Source: an uncultured Cellvibrio sp. (lineage in GTDB: Bacteria; Pseudomonadota; Gammaproteobacteria; Pseudomonadales; Cellvibrionaceae). From it: a stretch of 21,918 nt of DNA. Shown here piece after piece: positions 16,180 through 21,918 of the stretch (position 1 is its first letter; each line of letters begins with the position of its first letter). Where the stretch lies: contig CAMLOU010000075.1 in assembly GCA_946481735.1 (NCBI GenBank), positions 1-21,918 on the forward strand. The letters run 5' to 3'. Under the pieces are notes generated by a model. It was not told the DNA's origin, searched no databases, and worked only from the letters and a program-made list of their open reading frames with translations. A program made the position numbers and the translations under genes.

Positions 16180-17286
16180 GTGAATGAACCGCGTCCCCTG
16201 CTGATACTAAAGCAGTTGTCGAAAACCTATGGCGACAACCGCGTGCTGGATAATTTTGATCTGACGATCTTCGATGGTGAGTTCTTTACCCTCCTGGGGC
16301 CGTCAGGCTGTGGTAAAACCACTGTGCTGCGCATGATCGCCGGTCTGGAAGATGCTGACGTCGGTGAAATCCATTTGGCGGGGCAGGAAATCAGCAAGAT
16401 TCCGGCAGAGAAACGCCCGGTTAATACCGTGTTCCAGAGTTACGCACTCTTCCCGCACATGACCGTCTTTGACAATGTCGCCTTCGGCTTGAAGATGAGC
16501 AAGGTGCCGAAAGAAGAGATCAAACCGCGTGTGATGGAAGCCCTGGAGATGGTGCGCCTGGGTGATTTTGCCCAGCGTAAACCCAGCCAGTTGTCCGGTG
16601 GCCAGCAGCAACGCGTAGCCATCGCGCGCGCCGTGGTTAATCGCCCCAAACTGTTGCTCCTCGATGAATCCCTCAGTGCATTGGATTACAAACTCCGCCA
16701 ACAGATGCAGGTAGAGTTGAAACGCTTGCAACGCAAGCTGGGTATCACCTTTGTGTACGTCACACATGATCAGGAAGAAGCGTTGTCGATGTCTGATCGT
16801 GTGGTGGTCATGCACAAAGGCAAGGTGCAACAGTTGGGTACGCCGCGCGAGATTTATGAGCAGCCGGCCAACCTGTTTGTGGCGAAATTTATCGGTGAGA
16901 TCAACCAACTGGATGGTGAAATTGTTGCCATCGACGGTAACCACCAATACGAAGTAAAAGTAGAAGGCATGCAGTGGACCCTGCATGCTGAGCACAGCTT
17001 CAAGGTGGGCGATAAGGTGAACGTATTGTTGCGCCCCGAAGATCTGCGCGTGGAGTACCTGGAAGATGTGCACACCAGTCAGACGCTGACAGGTAAAATT
17101 GTCGAGCGCAATTACAAAGGTAAAACCCTCGACTCCATCATTCGTCTGCCGTCCGGTGCTGAGCTGATGACCAGCGAATTCTTTGACGAAGATGATCCAT
17201 CCTTCGATTACAGTCTGAACCAAAGCGTCGCCGTAAAATGGGTGCCGGGTTGGGAAGTGGTGTTGCCCTATGAAGCATCACATTAG
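16180..17286 (+). CDS. potA: Polyamine ABC transporter ATP-binding protein PotA
   Basis: 368 aa, GTG 16180 with AGGAG (16165-16169) 10 nt upstream. ABC ATPase of the PotA/PotG class: Walker A GPSGCGKT (40-47), Q-loop Gln86 in [10 protein letters not shown], signature LSGGQQQR (138-145), Walker B LLLLDE (158-163) and switch His196 in [14 protein letters not shown]. It is followed by a C-terminal TOBE regulatory domain (about 245-365). It energises import of spermidine or putrescine through the PotB/PotC channel. Its last 17 bases overlap potB, indicating translational coupling. Nothing is missing in the catalytic core. Assignment to polyamines rests mainly on the PotD partner. Confidence 0.93.
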   Translation: MNEPRPLLILKQLSKTYGDNRVLDNFDLTIFDGEFFTLLGPSGCGKTTVLRMIAGLEDADVGEIHLAGQEISKIPAEKRPVNTVFQSYALFPHMTVFDNVAFGLKMSKVPKEEIKPRVMEALEMVRLGDFAQRKPSQLSGGQQQRVAIARAVVNRPKLLLLDESLSALDYKLRQQMQVELKRLQRKLGITFVYVTHDQEEALSMSDRVVVMHKGKVQQLGTPREIYEQPANLFVAKFIGEINQLDGEIVAIDGNHQYEVKVEGMQWTLHAEHSFKVGDKVNVLLRPEDLRVEYLEDVHTSQTLTGKIVERNYKGKTLDSIIRLPSGAELMTSEFFDEDDPSFDYSLNQSVAVKWVPGWEVVLPYEASH

Positions 17287-18139
17287 TCAGTTTCGTTTTT
17301 GGGCCATCGGCCTTATCACCGTTTGGCTGGCACTGTTTGTGTTCATGCCCAACGTGTTGGTATTGATCACCAGCGTGCTGACCCGCGATACCGTCGACAC
17401 TGTGGCCTTGCCATTCAATGTGGAGAACTACGTTCGCACCCTGGATATTCTTTATCTGCAAGTGCTGCTGGATTCGCTGGGCATGTCATTGCTGGCGATG
17501 GTGGTGTGCTTGTTGATCGGTTACCCGTTTGCGATGTGCATCGCGCAGTTACCCAAGCGTTGGCAACCGATTCTATTATTTCTCGTGATCCTGCCGTTCT
17601 GGACCAATTCCCTGGTGCGCACCTACGCGCTGCAATTTATCCTCGGCAACAAGGGGTTGATCAATAACCTGCTGTTGTGGGTGGGCGTGATTGAAAAGCC
17701 GCTGCAGCTCTTGTACACCAAGTTTGCGGTGGTGCTTGGGTTGAGTTACATCCTGCTGCCTTTTATGGTGCTGCCATTGTTCTCCGCGCTGGAAAAACTC
17801 GATGTACGCTTGTTGCATGCAGCCAAAGATTTGGGCGCTGGCGCTTTCCATCGTTTCTGGCGCATCACGGTGCCGCTGACGTCGCCCGGTATTGTAGCCG
17901 GCTGTTTGATGGTGTTATTGCCGGCAATGGGCATGTTCTATATCTCTGATTTGCTCGGCGGTAAAAACCTGTTGCTCGGCAACGTGATCAAAACCCAGTT
18001 CCTCAACACACGCGATTGGCCCTTCGGTTCGGCGCTGAGTGTGTTGTTGATTGTCCTGCTCGGCTTCATGCTGTGGTTGTATTTCCGTGCGGCGAAATTT
18101 GTCAGTCGTCAGGGAGGCATCAATGACTCGGACTTTTAG
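17270..18139 (+). CDS. potB: Polyamine ABC transporter permease PotB
   Basis: 289 aa, ATG 17270, inside the end of potA (17-nt overlap). It has six hydrophobic segments; the first is [19 protein letters not shown] after a short basic N-terminus. The EAA loop that contacts the ATPase reads [26 protein letters not shown] (about 183-208), with His in place of the usual Glu at the first position. The [13 protein letters not shown] block is typical of PotB/PotH permeases. It forms the inner-membrane channel together with PotC. It ends overlapping potC by 17 nt. Confidence 0.92.
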   Translation: MKHHISQFRFWAIGLITVWLALFVFMPNVLVLITSVLTRDTVDTVALPFNVENYVRTLDILYLQVLLDSLGMSLLAMVVCLLIGYPFAMCIAQLPKRWQPILLFLVILPFWTNSLVRTYALQFILGNKGLINNLLLWVGVIEKPLQLLYTKFAVVLGLSYILLPFMVLPLFSALEKLDVRLLHAAKDLGAGAFHRFWRITVPLTSPGIVAGCLMVLLPAMGMFYISDLLGGKNLLLGNVIKTQFLNTRDWPFGSALSVLLIVLLGFMLWLYFRAAKFVSRQGGINDSDF

Positions 18140-18890
18140 ATTCAGCTTCCTGGGCCTGGTGTTATTTTTTATCTACCTGCCGATCGGCGTGTTGGTGGTG
18201 AACTCCTTCAACGGCTCGCGTTACGGTACCAGTTGGCAAGGGTTTACGCTGAAGTGGTATGAACGGTTGTTGGCCAATGAAAGCTTGATGACTGCCGCCA
18301 CCCATTCACTGACCATCGCCGTGGCGGCCGCCACCGTTGCGACCATCATCGGTACACTGGGTGCCGTTGCGCTTTATCGCTACCAATTTCGCGGCAAGGC
18401 GGCTTTATCTTCCATGGTGTTCGTCAGTATGCTGACGCCGGATATCGTGATGGCGATTTCGCTGCTGATTATCTTTATCGCCATCGGCATCGAGTTAGGC
18501 TTTATTTCCTTGCTGTTAGCGCACATCACCTTTTGTTTGCCCTTTGTGATTATTGCCGTGTATTCGCGTTTGCGCGGTTTTGATGTCAAGATGCTGGAAG
18601 CCGCGCGCGATCTCGGCGCGTCTGAAAGCCGCGTCTTCTGGAAAATTATTTTGCCACTGGCGATTCCCGCAGTGGCGTCAGGATGGTTATTAAGCTTCAC
18701 GCTGTCATTGGACGACGTGATTGTAAGCGCATTCGTCACCGGCCCCGGCTATGAAATATTACCGCTCAAGGTATATTCCATGGTGCGCGTCGGTGTTTCA
18801 CCGGAGGTAAATGCCATCTCGACACTGCTGTTGGTTGTGTCCCTGGTATTGGTCATCATTTCCCAACTTCTTTTACGTGAGGAACGCTAA
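18123..18890 (+). CDS. potC: Polyamine ABC transporter permease PotC
   Basis: 255 aa from ATG 18123, with AGGGAGG 6 nt upstream; the frame is open further 5' but that part only overlaps potB. The N-terminal helix LGLVLFFIYLPIGVLVVNSFN and the SWQGFTLKWYERLL stretch are typical of PotC/PotI. About six membrane segments are present. The EAA loop reads LEAARDLGASESRVFWKIILPLAIPAV. LDDVIVSAFVTGPGYEILPLKVYSMVRVGVSPEVNA is the conserved C-terminal block. It pairs with PotB in the channel. The stop is 1 nt before the potD ATG. Confidence 0.93.
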   Translation: MTRTFRFSFLGLVLFFIYLPIGVLVVNSFNGSRYGTSWQGFTLKWYERLLANESLMTAATHSLTIAVAAATVATIIGTLGAVALYRYQFRGKAALSSMVFVSMLTPDIVMAISLLIIFIAIGIELGFISLLLAHITFCLPFVIIAVYSRLRGFDVKMLEAARDLGASESRVFWKIILPLAIPAVASGWLLSFTLSLDDVIVSAFVTGPGYEILPLKVYSMVRVGVSPEVNAISTLLLVVSLVLVIISQLLLREER

Positions 18891-18891
18891 G

Positions 18892-19968
18892 ATGAAAAAA
18901 ATGTGGGCATTTGCCATCGCCGTAGCCTGGATACTCAGCGGTTGTAGCGATAAATCCGACAGCGAGGCCGGCACGGCTGATGCGGCACCGAAGTCCGACG
19001 AAAAAGTCGTCATCTACAACTGGACCGAATATATTCCGGAAGATGTCTTGCAGGCTTTCACCAAAGAAACCGGCATTCAGGTGGAGTACGCAACTTACGA
19101 AAGTAATGAGGCCATGTATTCCAAATTGAAATTGCTGGACGGCAAGGGTTATGACCTTGCAGTGCCCTCCACCTTCTATGTGGAGAAGATGCGCAAAGAA
19201 GGTTTGATTCAACCGATCAACAAAGAATTGCTCAGCAACTACGCCAACCTCGACCCCTCACTGCTGAACAAACCCTATGATCCCGATAACAGTTACAGCG
19301 TGCCTTATTTGTGGGGCAGTACCTCTATTGCGGTGAATGGCGATGAGGTAGACGCGAGCCAGATCACCAAGTGGGCCGACCTGTGGAAGCCGGAATACGC
19401 GGGCAAGCTGATGGTGATGGACGATGTGCGCGATAATTTTTACGTGGGGCTGCGCGTAGCGGGTTTTGAAAACAATAGCACCAATGAAGACGAAATTCGT
19501 GCAGCTTACGAAAAATTAAAAGCGCTGTGGCCGAGCATCAAGATGATCAACTCCGACTCGCCCAAATCACCGCTGATTAAAGGTGAAGTGAGCATTGGTG
19601 CGATCTGGAATGGTGAAGCCTATATGGCCCAGGAAGAATTGCCGAACCTGACATACATTTACCCGGAAGAGGGTGCGGTGTTGTGGGTCGACAGTTTTGT
19701 GATTCCCAAGGGCGCAGCTAACGTAGAGAATGCGCACAAATTTATCGACTTTATGCTGCGTGCAGAGAGCGGTAAAGCGGCAATTGAGGAGCTGGGTTAC
19801 GCGGCACCGAACATTCCCGCCATTGCGTTGCTGGATGAAAAGCTGCGCAATAACAAGATCGTTTTTCCGGACAAGGCTGACATAGATCGCGGCAGTTTCC
19901 ACCAGGACCTGGGCGATACCGTACTGGTGTATGAAAAATACTGGCAGATGTTAAAAGCCGGTCAATAA
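18892..19968 (+). CDS. potD: Polyamine-binding protein PotD, lipoprotein form
   Basis: 358 aa from ATG 18892, with GAGGAACG just upstream. The signal peptide ends in a lipobox LSGC with Cys18, so this is a predicted lipoprotein, whereas E. coli PotD is a soluble periplasmic protein. The mature part matches PotD along its length: YNWTEYIPEDVL, YESNEAMYSKLK, PSTFYVEKMRKEGLIQ, ADLWKPEYAGKL, IWNGEAY, LWVDSF, and the terminal QMLKAG. Aromatic and acidic ligand positions known from E. coli PotD (Trp34, Tyr37, Trp229, Trp255, Asp257, numbering from memory) are kept. The position of Glu171 is Asp here (DDVRDNF). It captures spermidine or putrescine and delivers it to PotBC. It is last in the operon. 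Confidence 0.93.
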   Translation: MKKMWAFAIAVAWILSGCSDKSDSEAGTADAAPKSDEKVVIYNWTEYIPEDVLQAFTKETGIQVEYATYESNEAMYSKLKLLDGKGYDLAVPSTFYVEKMRKEGLIQPINKELLSNYANLDPSLLNKPYDPDNSYSVPYLWGSTSIAVNGDEVDASQITKWADLWKPEYAGKLMVMDDVRDNFYVGLRVAGFENNSTNEDEIRAAYEKLKALWPSIKMINSDSPKSPLIKGEVSIGAIWNGEAYMAQEELPNLTYIYPEEGAVLWVDSFVIPKGAANVENAHKFIDFMLRAESGKAAIEELGYAAPNIPAIALLDEKLRNNKIVFPDKADIDRGSFHQDLGDTVLVYEKYWQMLKAGQ

Positions 19969-19979
19969 GCTCCCCAAAG

Positions 19980-20014
19980 AAACGCCAGAAGCAATCACTT
20001 CTGGCGTTTTTGTT
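19980..20014. terminator. Strong terminator between potD and the convergent UbiA-like gene
   Basis: AAACGCCAGAAG (19980-19991), CAATCA loop, CTTCTGGCGTTT (19998-20009), then TTGTTTG. It is a perfect 12-bp stem. It should stop the pot transcript, and the minus strand also shows a T-rich flank, so it may serve both directions. Confidence 0.9.
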
Positions 20015-20017
20015 TGT

Positions 20018-20731
20018 TCAATCCCCTCTCACATATTTCTGCCCGAATCGGGTCATCGCGGCGGCCACCAGGCCGATGAAAATCCACCAGGGATTTACCA
20101 GCACCGCGAGAACCAGTCCATCCAGGATGGCCATGCCAGCGATCATCAAAGGGATCAAGGGAATACTGTAATTCTGTTGGCGCCGGTGTTCATACCGCGC
20201 GACCACGGTTACCAGCAGCGTGTAAATAAACTGTAGCCCACCGGCGATCCAGATCACCGTGACCCATTCTTGCGTCAGTGCATAGGCGGTGACTGCAAAG
20301 ACCAACAGCCGGGCGGATGCCATTACGATCACGCTTAAGGGGGTTGCCTTGTGGATTGCGTCGTAAGCGATGATAACGGCGAGTAACAAAAATCCCATAT
20401 AAAAACCGCTGATTTGCGGTGCAAACAACAATAGAACCTGCGCAGCGCTGAACAGTGCAAGAGAAATAATTAATGCGGTCGTAGCGCTGATTTTTCCGGA
20501 CGGAATCGGGCGAAAGGTTTGGTGCTGGGCATCCCAATGGCGATCCATATAGTCATTGAAGCTCATGCCGCCCATATAAAACAGTGACAGTGACAGCATC
20601 AATAACACAAGGGTACCTGGCTCAAGCGGCAGGTTGTTTGCCTGGCCAACCAATAGCGCAGCGGTGAGCACATTCATCCAGACGGTTGGCAAATTACTCA
20701 CGCGGCACAAAGTAAGAAACGTTTTAACCAT
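20018..20731 (-). CDS. UbiA-superfamily prenyltransferase, EboC-like
   Basis: 237 aa, ATG 20731. It is an all-helical membrane protein with about seven to eight TM segments. The first Asp-rich motif reads NDYMDRHWD (59-67: Asn59, Asp60, Asp63, Asp67), followed by RPIPSGK (74-80). The second conserved region reads AYDAIHKAT (122-130, Asp124), shorter than the usual DxxxD. UbiA enzymes bind a prenyl diphosphate through Mg2+ at the Asp motifs and transfer it to an aromatic or other acceptor. It is shorter than UbiA (about 290 aa), as are related enzymes in ebo-type clusters. It lies 8 bp downstream of a phosphatase-like gene, so they are co-transcribed. The acceptor is unknown. The superfamily is secure; the EboC link is tentative. 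Confidence 0.82.
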   Translation of the reverse strand: MVKTFLTLCRVSNLPTVWMNVLTAALLVGQANNLPLEPGTLVLLMLSLSLFYMGGMSFNDYMDRHWDAQHQTFRPIPSGKISATTALIISLALFSAAQVLLLFAPQISGFYMGFLLLAVIIAYDAIHKATPLSVIVMASARLLVFAVTAYALTQEWVTVIWIAGGLQFIYTLLVTVVARYEHRRQQNYSIPLIPLMIAGMAILDGLVLAVLVNPWWIFIGLVAAAMTRFGQKYVRGD

Positions 20732-20739
20732 GATGAACT

Positions 20740-21918
20740 CTATTCTTCAAAAAGGTGTTGCAGGATTAATTCACACACATCCGTTGCCGCTATTTTTGCG
20801 GGCATGTTTGTGCCGTAATTACTGATCAACACCGGTTGCGCGTGGGGCGAGGATGAGGACACACCGTGTTGCCCTTTGACCAGATAAGGATCAGTCGCAA
20901 TCACATCCATCACATAACGGAATCCGGCGATTTTTTTCGCAATGCGCGCGCCGACCGACAATTTTGGAAAACGCAGGCGTGGGTCGAGGAATAATTCGCA
21001 GGGATCGTAGCCCGGCTTTTTATGGATCTCGACGCATCGGGCAAAGTCCGGCGCACGGTTCTCTTCCTGCCAATAATAATAGGTAAACCAGGCATTCTCT
21101 TCCGCCAGCAGCACCAGCTCACCGGAGCGCGGATGATCAAGGCCCAGCTCACGTTTGCCTGCGTCATCGAGTACACGCGCAATACCCGGTTGCTTTTCAA
21201 ATAGCGCTTTAACCTCCGGAATTTTTTCTGGCTGTTGCACATACACGTGGCAAATCTGATGATCGCTTACGGCAAAAGCAGCGCAACTGGCATAGTCGAG
21301 ATACTCACGCCCCAGATCGACTTTTAACGAGAGCATGCCCGCGTCGCGCAAGATGCGGTTGGGATGAACCGGGTGGGAGACGGGCACAATGCCATATTCA
21401 GATAACAACAGAATGCGATGTCCGCGCTGCTGGAAAAAATCCAGTAATTTTCCAACCACTCGGTCGATATCGCGCAAGTCCTGCGCGATATCGCCTTCAG
21501 GCCCCACACGTTGCAAACAATAATCCAGGTGCGGCAGATACACCAACTGCAAACTGGGTTGGTAATGTTCTTCTACATAAATGGCCGCATCCGCAATCCA
21601 TTCGGTGGATTTGATATGTGTTGCCGGCCCCCAGAATTGAAACAACGGAAATTTACCCAGTTTGGTTTCCAGCGCTTCGCGAACATCCAGGGGATAGGTG
21701 TAGCAGTCGGGCAGCTTGCGACCATCAGCCAGATATAACGGTCGCGGCGTCAGCGTGATATCGGCATCGGTGGCCATGGCATACCACCAAAAGGTATTGG
21801 CGCAGGTGAACGACGGGTCGCGCGCTTTGGCCATATGCCAGACCTTGGGCGCTTCCACCAGCTTGTTACTCTGCCGCCATAACCAGACTTCGTTCAATTC
21901 GCGAAAATACCAGCCATT
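20740..21918 (-). CDS. Alkaline phosphatase superfamily / type I phosphodiesterase, partial (EboF-like)
   Basis: Open to the right edge; 392 codons are visible after NGWYFRE at the edge. The N-terminal part (about 60-80 residues, with the metal and nucleophile Asp/Thr) is off-window. The visible part matches the type I phosphodiesterase/nucleotide pyrophosphatase family: WLWRQSNKLVEAPKVW, NTFWWYAMATDADITLTPRP, VYLPHLDYCLQRVGP and KGQHGVSSSS, whose His is a metal ligand. Odd: canonical nucleotide pyrophosphatase ligands differ. In the D-x3-H-x2-GP pattern the His is Gln (near 21511-21525), and the SDHG block reads SEYG (near 21393-21404). It ends 8 bp before the UbiA-like gene. The pair resembles EboF and EboC of ebo/edb clusters. 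Its substrate is unknown. Confidence 0.83.
   Translation of the reverse strand, partial: NGWYFRELNEVWLWRQSNKLVEAPKVWHMAKARDPSFTCANTFWWYAMATDADITLTPRPLYLADGRKLPDCYTYPLDVREALETKLGKFPLFQFWGPATHIKSTEWIADAAIYVEEHYQPSLQLVYLPHLDYCLQRVGPEGDIAQDLRDIDRVVGKLLDFFQQRGHRILLLSEYGIVPVSHPVHPNRILRDAGMLSLKVDLGREYLDYASCAAFAVSDHQICHVYVQQPEKIPEVKALFEKQPGIARVLDDAGKRELGLDHPRSGELVLLAEENAWFTYYYWQEENRAPDFARCVEIHKKPGYDPCELFLDPRLRFPKLSVGARIAKKIAGFRYVMDVIATDPYLVKGQHGVSSSSPHAQPVLISNYGTNMPAKIAATDVCELILQHLFEE

Noticed and set aside
16002..16187. 61-codon GTG frame running into potA
   Set aside because: No good Shine-Dalgarno, mixed Ser/Pro/Ala composition, no motif; it overlaps the potA start by 8 nt. Could be real only if conserved in relatives.
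16303..17223. 306-codon minus-strand open frame opposite potA
   Set aside because: Entirely antisense to an intact ABC ATPase; the residue pattern (many His/Gln/Leu) is typical of antisense of coding DNA.

Overview
The window looks like chromosome from a gammaproteobacterium of the Cellvibrio type (order Cellvibrionales). That is an inference from three things: a paired tryptophan-halogenase/SapC/cupin locus, the comM-ubiK-glnK-amtB-sutA neighbourhood shared with Pseudomonas and relatives, and proteins that read closest to that group. I see no tRNA, rRNA, CRISPR array, transposase or prophage gene.

Layout. (1) 1-5782: a terminator of an off-window gene, then a plus-strand cassette of flavin-dependent halogenase A, a SapC-family protein, an FIH-like cupin/JmjC oxygenase and halogenase B. 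A convergent DUF6445-type putative Fe(II)/2-oxoglutarate protein follows. No function has been firmly assigned to such a cassette. (2) 5938-7956: Rep helicase, minus strand. (3) 8255-9955: a REC-GGDEF-EAL protein with a sound cyclase site but a damaged phosphodiesterase site. (4) 9995-11816: comM and ubiK, minus strand. (5) 11929-14518: a nitrogen-control unit with tandem NtrC-like sites, a sigma-54 promoter, a long leader ending in an intrinsic terminator, then glnK, amtB and a second glnK. (6) 14613-15719: a small two-TM membrane protein (minus) and sutA (plus), an RNA-polymerase-binding factor. (7) 16180-19968: a tightly overlapping potABCD-like polyamine ABC importer. (8) 20018-21918: on the minus strand, a UbiA-type prenyltransferase and a right-edge-truncated alkaline-phosphatase-superfamily protein with altered metal ligands. 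This pair recalls the ebo/edb clusters.

How they work together. The nitrogen unit is a textbook response circuit: NtrC and RpoN turn on PII and the ammonium channel, and PII gates the channel. The pot genes form one ATP-driven importer. The halogenase cassette encodes at least two flavin enzymes and two probable non-haem iron proteins, so it could modify a shared substrate, possibly a peptide or an aromatic compound. The most unusual signals are this cassette, the terminator inside the glnK leader, the damaged EAL domain and the ebo-like pair at the right edge.
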